This document shows, piece after piece, positions 1 through 11,898 of a stretch of 64,000 nt of DNA. The position numbers were made by a program, and so were the translations under genes. Source of the DNA: Falciphora oryzae (taxonomy: Eukaryota > Ascomycota > Sordariomycetes > Magnaporthales > Magnaporthaceae); the NCBI GenBank assembly GCA_000733355.1, contig JNVV01000054.1, positions 197,237-261,236 of the forward strand, written 5' to 3'. Positions within the stretch are counted from its first letter, which is position 1; each line of letters begins with the position of its first letter. The notes under the pieces are model-generated. The model had not been told where the DNA came from. It was given only the letters and a program-made list of their open reading frames with translations, and made no database searches.

Positions 1-712
1 CGCCATCGCGCGGGAAGGGACCCCGGGGGCCGCTGCCCGCTAGCTGGGCCCAAATACGGTTCGGGCGCGACCGCCAAGGCAAACACGATGTAAGCGGATC
101 TAACGTGTGGAGGCATCACCACCATCACAAGTGTGATTTCTTTTTGGTCCGGAACGGCTCGGTCAAGCCGAAGTCCAGTACGTGAAGCACTTCTTCATCG
201 ATACGGCCCGCAATTTCGCCGGCCCCTGGTGGTGGCGGCCGCAGCACGTTGTTCGCGTGTCCCTGTAGTAGCAACACCCCCAGCGCCGGCGGCGCCCCGT
301 TCAAAAGCTTCTTGGGCCTGATTCAGCTGCACAATGGACCGGGCGGCATACCTGGCAGCTCCCGCGACGGGGGTGCGGCTGCGCCCTTCTTGCCACTGGA
401 CCGGGGCGGCGGGCCGGTTATTGAAAGAACACTGCAACCCCCTCGCCTGGCTGTTGACGAAAATCCTCGTTGAAGCGCAGTAGGAGGGGAACTGATTATC
501 CCAAAAGCGGATGTAGCCGCGGTCGGGCTTCCTCTAAAGATGGTGCGAATGAAGAATAATTGAAGATGTATCTGTCTGTAACTATCCCGTAAACGAGTGC
601 AAGTTTATGTAGTTTCGCACGGCAGCCGTGGCCCGGACTAGCCTCACGACGAGATGGCATCGGTAAGAGGTTCGAGATGCCGCGAGGGCGACAGCCTCCG
701 GCGCCCTCGGTG
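1..712. other. No confident gene
   Basis: GC-rich stretch with only short overlapping open frames on both strands. None has a recognisable motif. It lies downstream of the dead SNF2-like gene and may hold its decayed 3' end, but I cannot follow that frame past about 713. Confidence 0.4.
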
Positions 713-2047
713 TCACCACCACAACGGGAATGGAATGACGGTTGTAGGAGATTGCCTGGATAGCCAGCCCAGATGTCTCTGCTGCCACGGCTTCCACGGC
801 GAAGCTTTTCCAGAAGTGCCGACATCGAAAGTTCGCCCCGGTTGGACCAGCGAATCACAGGGGCAATCCCCCTCAGAAAGCATCGCCAAACACGGAGACG
901 CGGCGAACACGGGACCCCTGGCCATCCTTGTTGATGTCTCCAGAACCCTCAGCGGCGTGGTGCCGTCGTCGGATGCGCATTTGCTTTTGTACTTGTGGAA
1001 CTCGTTGAACACGAACAACGATGCATGGAGCTTCTTCTTCTCGCGGTTGAGTTGGCCTAGTCCGTGCGAACTCGCCAACACGACGTCCAGCGACATACCC
1101 TTAACGCCGATCAACGTGTTGTGTTTCATCACGTTGCCTTTCTCGACGAGGCCGTGGTCGTCTCCCGGCTTTGTGTCGTTGTGCGCCACCCAGAGCATCA
1201 AGAGGTCCGCCGTCGCCGCCTGCGAGTCGTCGATCCAGCCTCTCCATGCGCCCACCCACTGCGACGCTAGCCCCGGCGGCACGATCAAGTACGCCGACCT
1301 GCCCGCCCAGTGGTTGGCGATGTAGTACGTGTCGCTGTCCTCCTCGCAGTAGCACGCAAACGACCGCCCGCCCTTGCTCGGGCACTTTCCGCGGGTGCCC
1401 TTGGGCAGGTGGCGATCCGCCCGTCCGCTTCTGCGGTCCTCGTGAATCTCAAGCTGGTTGACCATAATCTGCGCCAGCAGCACGCAAACGAGGATTTTGG
1501 CCACGCTCTTGCTCAGCCCCATCTCGTCGCAATAAACGATAGCTGTGCGGCCGTCATCGTACTTCAACTGCATTAACACGCGCCACGTGTATTCCATCTG
1601 GTATAGGCAAGCCGTGCGCTTAAAACCGCCGAGCTTGATCGAGCCGCGGTCGTCGTCGTCTGTCGCTTCGGCCGCCTCGAAAGTGAGAAGCTCCTCCAGC
1701 GATATGTTGAGAAAAGTGGCTAGGAGCCTTTTAACATCATTCCCGATTTCCCAGTTGTAAAGGCCAATATTGATCTTCTGCTAGAGGCGCTGCAGATTGT
1801 CCGCCTGTCAGCTCGTTGACAACGCCGACGCGGCGTCAGCTTCGTCGCCCTCGTCCGCGTCGTCGCTAATCAGGATCGCCTCATCGCTCGCATCGCCACC
1901 CCGCGTAAGGCTCATGCCGGAGATAGCACCATAGCCCGACTCGCTGTCGTCGTCAGGTATAATCACCTCGGGCCCCGTGCCGCCTTTTTGCGCCCCCGTT
2001 TGGCTCGCCGCCGCGGCTGCGTCGTCGACCTCGCGGATGACTTAGCT
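713..2047 (-). pseudogene. SNF2-family helicase/ATPase N-terminal part, disabled
   Basis: In the minus direction one frame runs from an acidic, Ser/Asp-rich leader through GGFKRTACLYQ (a SNF2 domain entry), then EMGLSKS where EMGLGKT is expected (motif I), LIVPPGLASQW (motif Ia region), FVFNEFHKYKS where DEFH is expected (motif II), and a weak motif III (SPCLAML). The catalytic Gly-Lys-Thr and the Walker B Asp are both altered. TGA (1808-1810) and TAG (1781-1783) interrupt the frame upstream of the domain. SNF2 proteins remodel chromatin or repair DNA using ATP, and this copy could not. The C-terminal helicase lobe is not visible downstream. I am sure of the family and less sure of the boundaries. 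Confidence 0.75.
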
Positions 2048-2269
2048 TTCAGGATTCAGGAGGCTAATGCACGAGTTATTTCCTGCTCCGAAAACCTCGG
2101 GAACACGCTGGACACGTTCCGAAAAGCCATCCCCCAATACACTGTATTGGTTCTGAGGGCTATCGACCCTGTGAAGGTCACGGATGGGTCTTTGGGGAGT
2201 GCTACGCAGAGTCCACCAGGGCTAAGTGGCTGCAACGCCCAGCCGAAAAAAAAGACTGCTGTGATGTAG

Positions 2270-2725
2270 GTTGTCGGGTACAGGAGCTAATCCAAGGGCA
2301 AAAAAGTCGGGATGCTGCTGTGCGAAAAAAGATATGTCGCTCCGAGCGTCGAGGAGTTGGCCAAGTAAGACAGCGCGGCCTTTCTCGAGATATAATAGCG
2401 CGTCATCGAGACGGCCCGACTCGAGGTGGAATGCGCAAAGATCGGCAGCCACTCCAGCGAAGGTTTTGATAATAAACTGCTGTTTGCACGATTGAGCCAC
2501 CGAGTGTTGACTGTTGGTAGCAGCTCGATAATATCCTTCCCGAGCCGAATAGCCGATGATATAACGACAGTGGTGTTTGGGCCTTCAGGAAGCGAGAACG
2601 TCGTCTGCCATCCGGGAAAGTCAAGGGTCGGTGATTCCCTTTTTGCTTCTGGAATCCTCGAGGTTGTAGAGGTCGGGGTACTTAGCGGCGTAGATCGAAG
2701 CCTGCACCATAGCTTTAAAACGGTC
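2270..2725 (-). pseudogene. TPR/CHAT-type protein fragment
   Basis: Minus-strand frames contain KDIIELLPTVNTRWLNRA, then after a frameshift QFIIKTFAGVAADLCAFHL, YLEKGRAVLLGQLLDARSDI and AQQHPDFF. This order matches the TPR region that precedes the CHAT caspase-like protease domain in large fungal TPR-CHAT proteins. The protease part (His/Cys dyad) is not seen downstream, and the N-terminal TPRs are too decayed to place. Two frames are needed, so the gene is broken. The assignment rests on family pattern memory and is moderate. The CHAT link is inference. Confidence 0.5.
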
Positions 2726-2799
2726 AACTTGACTGGACGAATCGGGCGACTGGGCTTTCGACCGCCCCAAATTAGTTCTACCCGCAAACAGGGTTTGAA

Positions 2800-5700
2800 C
2801 GAGTAAACTATTGGATTTAAGTCGGAGTGGACCCGCGTCATGTCTACGCACGACAAGCGAGGGCGCACAATTAGCTGGAAGCATCGGACGGCATATGCGG
2901 TGTCTTCGCAATGGCACGCGGTTTGATCAAAGGCCCAAGGACCAGCTCGCTGCGTTGGGGCACAAATTTGAGATGTAAGGCACGGAACAGTGGAGCCTGT
3001 GGAGGGCAGGCACAATGAGGTCGGCAGCATCCACCATCAGAACCAATGAAAGGATGCTTACTTGCCCACAAACGGAGTTCAGCGAATGGATGAGCGGTCG
3101 GACCAAAGGGAGTGTGTGAATGGAGTGAGTCAGCGGAGATGGCTCTGCATGTCGGCTTCCGGATGGAGCAGGCCCATTTCGAAATGGCTCGATCATAGGA
3201 GCATAAAAAGCATACATGCCCCAGCAGTTAGAGGATTGGAATTCTCGTCCTTCCCACAGCAGCAAGCAAATAGCGACAGGAACGGCAGAGCAGTAAGAAT
3301 AGGTTCAGACCCTCTCTCTCATGCAGTTATTCCTTAGGCTAGGAGCACATATCTGCAACAGCTAGCCAGCGGGATTAACAGAGTGATCAGTCAAGATGAA
3401 CGGAGATGCATTTATTTCAAGCTTGGTGGTAGGCTATGGAGTAATCCGCTTGGTGGTAAGCTGTGAAGTAGTATTCCGCTTTGTCGATGAATATGGGAAC
3501 GGAATCGACAGGTCGCGAGGACTTGGACAGGGTTCGGGACCCCTCGCAGCCCCAGATTTCGTCGACGACCCCATGGACGTGGACGAGCGCGAAGACGTGG
3601 AGATGGCTAATGCTGGCATGTAATCAGAGTTGAAGGTTATGTGCGTTGACGCGCCTCAATTTGTTGGTACAGGCTGTTGTGATGTTGACCTTCGCACGGG
3701 CGAGGTTCTGCTTGGTCATCCTGATTCGAAGCAGGTGATGATGCGCTTTAATGATGTTCATTTGCAGCAGCTTTGTCATGGAGTTATTAAGCAGCTCGGG
3801 AGATGCCACTTAGTGCTGCAGTGACAGATGAAAATAATCATCATTTTATATGGAATATTCGACCTCGGTGTTGGATTGCACTGGCCTGTGCAGGCAATCG
3901 GCAGAGCCCAGAGAGAGTCGGATCCTCCGGTCCCGTGATCAGAGATCACGGGATCCGAGGACCCGCAAGCCCGCGGAGGCTGGGAGCAGGGGAAGGGCCC
4001 TTTGGTGATCTGGATCGTGTATATATAGCCTCCCTTCTGCTCCCTCTCTGGCAGATAGATTCCTTTCCTCTTCGTGCACAATAATAGATCGATCCTCTGA
4101 TATAAAGGATTGTTGTTCACCCTATTTGGAGATCTCCGAGCCCGACAGGAGTACCAACTCCTACCAACACTCGGGTTGTTTTGGCTGCTGGGAAGGCAGG
4201 TGATGTTAAAGGGGGCAAGGTTGAAAATATGCAGATTACGGCGTATGCACAGTTTGCTGGTTTTAAATAGTTTCATTTGTAAATCGGAATAGGAAATTTC
4301 AATTATATAAACGTAATCCAATGCAAAAGTTGTAATAAATACCACAAAAAAAAACGTTTTATCCGAATGATCACCACGTAAATGGCCAAAGCTACGGATT
4401 GGGAAGGGGCAAAGCCCGTGACACCGAAGCGCAGCGCAGGTGTTCAACCACGACATATAGGAGCATGGAATGAGCACCACGAAAAAAGGATGTAGCTTGC
4501 ACCGCCAGACAGTGAGCGAGTGGAACGAGCGGACATAAGCCCCCGAACGGAGTGAGGTGTGTGAGCGGAGCGAGTGCACGGAATGCTGACCGACCAGAGG
4601 GAGACCATGAGCGCAGCGGATGCTCTGAGAAACCGACAGCGCCGGGATCCGATCAGCAAATCCGTTTTCGCCACCGGCTTTCGCTAGGGAGAAGAGGAAT
4701 TCCAGGGCGAGCGCCTCACGGGTGTACTGTGCCCTTTAATGAGCAAGACCTCGGCGTTATCGCCATTCATTAGCAGACAGCTTCAATGCGCGAGGGATTT
4801 GCATAAGGATAAAGTTACGTACGTTGTGAGAGCCGATAGGTAGGTCGTCAGGATTGGTGGTTAGGTGGGTTGTATTAGGAAGAATTGCAGGCACCAGGGC
4901 CGGAGGCCCTGGGCGCAAGATATCTGTGGGTGCCTGGAGGCCAGGTCACGTGGCCGGCCCAGGCCCTCTGTCAGCCATGACATACGTATCCTGACTGACG
5001 TATCGGCCGGGGCGGTATTCTCGATGATGCACTGAGGCGCGTCGTGGACGACGGCCATATAAAGCGGCCTGCCCACATGCGGGCGAACATTGAGATAGGG
5101 CTCGTTCCGAGTGCGCTCCAGACTACGGCCTCCTGTCGGATTCCGGCATGGCAAAGCTGTTGGCGACAGGCTCAACCCTTTCGTTAGACTGGGCCGTTTT
5201 GCTGCCGCAGTTTCCAAACTGCATTAGCACAAGCAAACAAAACAATAAATGCAGCGCTAACTGCTATCTTGAGGGCGTCGTCGGCTGGGATACACAGACA
5301 CCCACTTCATATGTGATTATAGAGCCACAGAGGGTTCACTTCCCCTCCCTGGCAGAGAAACAAAAAGAACGAATACCCAGACAGCAACGCATCTGTGTCG
5401 GTGTGATGAGGTGTGGTATGTGGGTATATCCGTGCTCTGTACGTATGCAGACGTGTCAAGGTGGGTGTGCTGGACGGTCTATTGTTCCCAAATACTCGTT
5501 ATCAAATATTCCGTTTGTCTCTCTAAAGCCACTTCCAATCCTCCAAGCCTCCAGCCTAAAACCATGAGCTCCAACAGCAACTATGTTGAGGGGTGAAGGA
5601 GTGTATCGACATGCCTCGGTCCTCCCTCTGGAACCAGTCCCAATAAGGGCCAGACGAGGTCTTTATACAGACCGAGTTTCGGAGAGGGCACGTAGCTATA

Positions 5701-7340
5701 GAAACTTCTAGATACAAGCGGAGTCGGGTAGACTTGGAAAGGGAGGAATAGAATCTTCCTACAACCTAAAACGGCTCCTTAGTTGGTGGCTACAGCCGGC
5801 AGCAAGGCAAAGGCTGCACATCAAGAGGACAAGGAGTCGTTACCACGCCACCCCCTTAGCAGCGGATGACCTACCAGTAGAAATTAGGCTTGCTCGCCGG
5901 CGCCACCAACGCGTACGACTGTTGCCGCACGTGTGGCAAACTGCTTTCCCTCGACTGCGCGTCTTATGGCATATGTGACCGCCGCTAAAAGGGGCATTTA
6001 GGCACTGGGGCTGGATTATTGGGACTACACAGGCAAAGATAGGGAATATTGGGCATATTATTAAGGTTTGTAGTTAACTCCGGCTGGATTTGTTTCTCAT
6101 TTCCTACCAAAAGGATCAACCCCTGACTAGCCCCCAAGCGCGCCACCATACGCACCAGTTGCATCAACCCCCGTTGGCAACAACAGGCCTATCGATCGAG
6201 CCTGTAACTTCCATCCGATATTCGGGGTTACAAGCGTCCACAGGCCACGTCTGTCATATTGGCTCGACTCAAAGCAAAAGTTCACAAGCGCCCGCGGCTA
6301 CGACGGTTCATCTGATGCAGACCTCCGAGCCCCATTGTTTTCGACCTCCTCCGAACTTGGGCCCCCAGCGGGCTCATACAGACCCTGGTCGGAGCTCCAA
6401 CAAGCACCACCTCATGTATCTGCTAGGTGAAGGGCGTACCATATCCCCCAAGCAATGGCAGCATCATCGGAGACTTAATTGTCTCCTTCCCAATCACAAC
6501 GACTGCCGTGACGACGATGACTAGAATACGTCCAGGAACGGCAAATAGAGCCACTGTCTTGCTCGTCCTCCTTTCGTTTCTAGTTAAGCCAAGCTCTTCG
6601 CTACCCATGGGTCTGCTAAAGCGTATAGCATTAACCCGAAGACGGTGGGCATCCAACGGTCCCCTAAGCCAGTACACGGGCGCGCCAGCCGCCCTTCTGC
6701 CAGAGCTGGAGCTCCTTCTTTATGTGATGGCGCGGCATGCCTTGTTGGGCAGACGCAGCCATATCACGTTTGCACCAAGGTACTAAGCCCAACGTTGGAT
6801 ACAAGTCAGAGAACTTGTATCTTCTCGTCCTTTTGGCCTAGTTGGATTGGGCTTAGCTAGATTAGCCAGAGCCGTGACATCACTGAGGATTATTGCGTTT
6901 ACGACACGGACACAGGATTTTGGGGTTATTTTAAAGAAAGAAAATTTCAGGGCACGTAGGGGCTGGGCAAATGGAGGAGCAGAAAGATGATATTCGGAGT
7001 TGGTTGGTTGATGAAAACGCGCGTGGTATTGACGTCTTCCCGGCTTGCGCCCGTAGGATCATGCACTGGGGGTTCGTGATATACAGGATCTTGGACAAGA
7101 AGCGGCAGCAAAAGGACTCTCAGGGTACACACGGCGACTAGAACAAAAATGGCGCTGAGCTTGGTCGAGTTTGGACGCCAGGTGGCGATCTTCCTGTTCG
7201 ACAAGGGTCTTCTCCTTCTTTCCTTGCGTGCCGATAAAACGCGCGCTGCTGTACGCGAGATGTTACCAGAAGACTGGAGATAGACATCGCAACAGGGTCA
7301 GTTTATTTTGCTGATATCCTGTCCAGGCTAGCGGCTACAT
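2800..7340. other. Gene-poor stretch
   Basis: Many short open frames (for example at 3396-3623 and 6427-6786 on the plus strand) show no recognisable domain. An imperfect inverted repeat lies at 3920-3963. Around 4440-4630 the sequence is rich in repeated gagcg/acgag words, as in decayed LTRs. At 6972-7007 a 36-nt stretch nearly repeats 36087-36122. I support no gene here. Confidence 0.4.
3920..3963. repeat. Imperfect inverted repeat with CCCGTGATC core
   Basis: Two arms of about 20 bp face each other across 3 bp. The innermost 9 bp (CCCGTGATC / GATCACGGG) are perfect and the outer parts nearly so. It may be a relic of a mobile element or a hairpin. No gene is attached to it. Confidence 0.6.
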
Positions 7341-7359
7341 AATGAACAGGCTACCCGTC

Positions 7360-9484
7360 CTAGGCGCCCACCATCCTCTGTCTCGCGTGGGAGTTGTATC
7401 CTTCCTTCGCCAAATCTGCATCCACCTCGCTGTCGGAGTACCACCCGGGCGGCAGCAATCGGCCCCGGATGCGGATGAACTTCCGCAGCAGGCTGGGGTG
7501 GAAGGCGATGCGCTCAAACCATAGTTCCACCTCTGCGTCGAACCGGCACCTGAGCACGAGGCCCAGCAGCGAGAGCGGCAGGCCCACGCCGAAGCATAGG
7601 CCGAGCGCGACCAAAAAGTAGATTAAAACGGCGGTCGTGGCGAGCCAGACGAGCCAGGTGGCCAGGTAGGCCAGGATGGCGCCGACGAAGTAGGGGCTGA
7701 AGATGAAAAAAACGAGGAACACGGCCAGGGCGAACTTAAGCACGGCGCGCGTGCTTAGGCTGTTGAGCCGGTTGGACGCGGCGGCCGACGAGCGCGAGGT
7801 AAAGCGGTTTATAATAACGGCGCACGACTCGAGGCCGACCCAGCGGACGTTAGGCGAGCGCAAGAAAATACGGACGCCGTAGGTGGCGACGAAAACGGCC
7901 GAGAGCGTGGCGGCCTAGGTTGCGATGTTCGGGGGGTCCGACATTAGCTCGTGGACCTGCATGAAAAAAACGGACGTGATGAAGGACAGCGGGATAAAAA
8001 TAAGGCGAACTCGGTCAGCTTATTAACGCCCGACGTTTGTTTGATAACGAACGCGTTCTGCGCTAGCCCGATAAACGTTAGGAGGAGCTGCAGGGTCGAG
8101 TCGATCCGGGCCTGGAACTTATCGACCTCCCCGGCGAAGGTTGCCATTTCGGCGAGGAGGTTTTGGCGTTCCGTTACGAAACCATTCTCGGCACCGCCGT
8201 CTTTATCAACCGACGCCACCGAAAAGAAAGCCGATATCAGGTGGGCTACCCAGTCGCGCAGCTCACGGACCGTATCGCGGGCCCAGGACAGGTCTTTTTG
8301 TATCGTAGTGCCCACGACCTCAACGAGGTGCAGGTGCAGGTCGGTGCCCATGCCGGCGTTGACGTGGTCCAGGCCCAGCCGCATTTCGGCCAGCAGTTGC
8401 CAGAGGTCGTCGAGCGAAAGCTATGCCAGCACAACGGCGGGGAGGAGGGGCGAAGCGGCAGCTCGTTGTCCCTTTGCGCCGTCCGCCGCTTGGCGCAGAA
8501 TGTACCGTAGCACCAGCTCGTCCGTCGGTAAAACGTACTTGCGCGCAAAGTCGCGGTCGCGCGTATACCATTTGGGGTCCTTGTACTTTTTATGCCGCTC
8601 CTCGCGGTACTCGTCTTCGGATAGGTTGCTTTGGTCGGAGCATGAGATTCCGGACGTGTCGTCGCCGTCGTCGTCGTCGTCGGGGCCGCCTTCCTCCATA
8701 ACCTCGACATCAACAGCAATCTTGTCTTTAGCTGGAATAGCGATTTTACCTGCCGCTTTTTTTTCGCCTCCTTTTCGCTTTTTGCTGTAGCCGCCGGCGT
8801 TTCGTAGCCTTCTCTTCGGCCCTACGCTGCTTTTTGGTTAGGGGCAGCGGCGGCGGGTCAAAATACGTTTCTTCGGGATCGGCGGTGCGCCACTACTCCT
8901 CGTCCGTATAAGCTTCGATTTCCATTGGCCGGGGCATAAAGGTTAGCGACGGCGTGAGCTCGCCGGTTTTGACGTTGCGCATAGCACGGGGAGGATCGAG
9001 CACCACCAAAACGACGGGCCTGCCCTCGCCGTCGACACCAGACCAGACGCTGGCGCCCTCGGGAGCCATAACGCGAAGGTCGCGGTTCTGCCAATACTTG
9101 CGGTCCTTGGGCAGGCTGCTAAAGGTGCTATAGGGTCGGTACACGTTGGAGGCCTTAACGCGCGCGGAGCCCTCCTTGCTTCCGGCATCGAGCTTAAGGG
9201 GCTCGCTGCCGCTGCCGGCAAAGGGACCGAGAAACTCCTCGCCCGTCGTTTTCGGCTTGTTCCAGTCCTTGCTATGCTGGGCGGCGTTCCTGGCCTACAT
9301 GCCCTTGTTTGTGATGGATGTGCCAAATTTGTTGAGGGCGACGTCGCGCTCTATAAGGAAACGCCCATCCTCGCCGTCGCCTATCCGCAGCTCCATATCC
9401 TCCTCGTAAAAGCCCTCGTGGCCGAGGTAGTGCATCACCCGCAACCGGCCCCAACGCATGTGCGCCCACCTCGCCGCCGCAGGG

Positions 9485-9518
<34 letters not shown>

Positions 9519-10290
9519 GGCCGCGACGGAAACGGCGGCGCTCGACGTTCCACTCGGTTGGCTGGCCCGGGCCGGGGAAGGCCCGATGGTGGAAGCGGGT
9601 CTCGCGCTGGGCCCAGTTCATCCAAACGGCGTTTTTAACCTTAAGGTTGGCGTCGTTGGCGCAGTAGCTCGAGTTTGTTAGGTGCTCGAACCAAAACTCC
9701 GGGTCGACGTTAAACAGCTGGCCCAGCGCGCTTATCACGAACCGGCTAAGGTCGGTCACGATAACGACCCGTAGTCGGCTGTCGGAGGGCCGGGTGTTGA
9801 GGGCGGCAGCGAGGAGCTCCTTGCTGTTATTGCTTTTTCCTGCGCCGCGGACGCCGCTGTTGCTGTTATTAGCCGCGGTAAAGGTCTCCCGGACGACTTG
9901 GTGCTCCAGGTGGTCGACGACGGTAACGCGGGCGCTCCCCAGCCCCTAGAGGCGCTCGCGGCGGGTAATGTTAAGCCAGCGCGGGTCCCAACAGGCGCGG
10001 CTGTCGAGCTCGTTCATGTACAGCTCCGCCAGGGTCTCGAGCCAGTGGTTAAGGCTAGGCACGCCACCGTCTTCTTCGTCGCCGCTGTCCTGCAGGTCGT
10101 TTACAACAGTATCGCCATCCTTGGTACTACCAAATACAAATCCCCGGATCCAGGGGGCGCTGGCGCTTCATTCGGTCGAGTTGCGCGGCACGCTATACTG
10201 CGAATTCCATCTCTACGACGACGGCCGGTCAAGATCATACCCACGATCTTCTTCGCCGTCGGCAGTGGCCTTTTTCGTAATCTTTGTCAT
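7360..10290 (-). pseudogene. CorA-like membrane protein, full length but disabled
   Basis: Reading from ATG at 10290, one frame gives APWIRGFVFG, LRVVIVTDLSRFVISALG, DPEFWFEHL, a Gln run (CAG/CTG repeat near 9491-9520) and ESVY-like mid regions. After a frameshift near 8760 it gives WYTRDRDFARKYV and LSLDDLWQLLAEM, and after another near 8000 a C-terminal CorA-type segment IFIPLSFITSVFFMQVHEL followed by hydrophobic helices. Fungal CorA-like proteins resemble Mg2+ channels. Here the GMN signature is replaced by FMQ. In-frame stops lie at 10213, 9946, 9295, 8893, 8421 and 7915 (all TAG) and 10168 (TGA). At about 970 codons it is close to family length, so it died by point mutation, not truncation. 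Confidence 0.8.
9491..9520. repeat. CTG/CAG trinucleotide repeat
   Basis: About ten tandem trinucleotides encode a Gln tract in the minus-strand CorA-like pseudogene, in an Arg-rich linker (RRRFRRGRQQQ). Confidence 0.85.
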
Positions 10291-10664
10291 GGTTAATCCT
10301 TGCGACAGCAAACGGTTGGGCAGGAACTATCTCGTGCTTGGACATGGACTCGAATTCCTCGCCGTCGCCTAAATTGAGGGCGAGTTTGATCCAACATTGA
10401 AGAAGACATGCAAATAAAAGCCCAAAATAAAAACAAAAATACCAATCACGATGGATTTAAGGGACTCAAACACCCATCGGTCACTGCCAAAGCGTCGTCA
10501 AATCAAAGGCCCTGATTAAACAGAGTGCGGCTGAACCCTGAAATGGTGCGCGCAGCAAAAAGGAGATTGGTGGCTGCCTAGAATAGGAAGGGTATCGAAG
10601 GCACAGGCGGGACAGAGGTCACAAAAAGAACGGTGGTAAATCGAGCAATTGCGGAGAAAAAGAA

Positions 10665-10735
10665 TGCGTGTGCCCGGACTCGAACCGGGAGCCCATCGAT
10701 GGCAACGATGGATTTTACCCTTAAACCACACACGC
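10665..10735 (-). tRNA. tRNA-Gly (anticodon GCC)
   Basis: On the minus strand a 7-bp acceptor stem GCGTGTG/CACACGC encloses a D arm (GGTTTAAGGGTAAAATC), an anticodon stem CATCG/CGATG with loop TTGCCAT (anticodon GCC), and a T arm CCCGG-TTCGAGT-CCGGG. The discriminator base is A. There is no intron. All three stems pair fully, so the gene looks functional. It reads Gly codons GGC and GGU. It sits between the dead CorA-like gene and the kinase-like gene. Confidence 0.93.
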
Positions 10736-11898
10736 TTGTAATTGATTGACCAATGCTAGTGGGCGACAGTCGAGGGCTCAAGTCTGGAAGGGCCCTGGTG
10801 GACCGCGTGGGAGATCGAGATCCGTGTGGGTAGGCTGCAGACGTCCCCGCCGCGATGGACAGCCCGGCAGTCAAAGATGCCTCTCCCATTCGAGGTGCTT
10901 GACAGGGCTATCCCTTCCTGGGCCATCTGCCAGAGAGCCTTCCTAGCCACCGATTTTCAGGATCAGCACGGGGGTTCCCTGGAGTTGAAGATCAGGCAGG
11001 CTGGGAAAGTACGAGAAAGGCAGCTAAGGTAGAGCGCAGTGAGCGCCTCGCATCGAATGTCACGCTAGCCACCCTCCACCTGCGGCCGCGACACCAAGGC
11101 ACAGGCGCCAAGTGGACCCAGTCCAGACCAAAAGCGAGAAATGGGCAAGATTAGCCTTGATTTTCGCTTCCCCATTCGACCAGGCGCGCGTGGCAGGCCG
11201 GGGGACAAGGTCCGGCGCCAGAACAACGTCATGCTTCCAACTTTTTGTCCATTGCGACACCACTCGGCGCCGCGAGTCGTATGTCTCACCGCGCCATTAA
11301 AGCCAGCCGGCCGTCTGCGCAGAAATGGCAGGCCGTGTGACTCCTCTAGACCCGACGAGCTTGCGTAACTTTTCGGGGCCGCCCCCGCACCCAGGCCTAC
11401 TACCGCGAGGAGATCGTCGGCGCCGGCGACGGCTACACCCGCCGCAGCCGCAGCCGCCGCCACAGCAGCCACCACGGCGGCCACCACCACCACTCGCACT
11501 CGCGCGGCCGCGGCAGCAGGAGCAGGAGCGCCGTGCGCGTCACCTCGACAAACTCGACCTGCCCGCGAATACGTGGGAGAAACAAGCCTTCTTTGTGGGG
11601 GACGACATGATCAGTCCCTAGGTTGAGCTGAGGGCGCGAGGAAATAGAAGAGACAAACAATTGCCTATCAATTCATTGTTCAACCTCAACATTTGCTTGT
11701 GCCTTGAACAATGACCTGCCTTCCCACGATGGACCGTACCGCCTTTTGTCCATTTCTCTGTGCTTCACCATGATCATCTCTTCACACGCATACAAATAGG
11801 GGTCTTCTCGTTCTGCTAACCCGATCGATCCTCGCGCTGCTTCAGCGACAAACCCATTGCGACCGGAAACCCCTAGAAACCCCTTTCGAGTCGCGGCC
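10736..11898. other. Intergenic, no confident gene
   Basis: Short open frames only, several of low-complexity Pro/Arg or Ala/Val composition (11325-11621, 11065-11499) that mirror each other on opposite strands. It includes the promoter and 5' region of the kinase-like gene. Confidence 0.4.

Noticed and set aside
3396..3824. Two small plus-strand open frames
   Set aside because: No recognisable domain, no leader context, and overlapping frames on the other strand of similar quality.
7360..10290. TAG readthrough or altered genetic code to explain many TAG stops
   Set aside because: The same genes also carry frameshifts, TAA and TGA stops, while intact neighbours end at normal stops including TAG. 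Ordinary pseudogenisation suffices.
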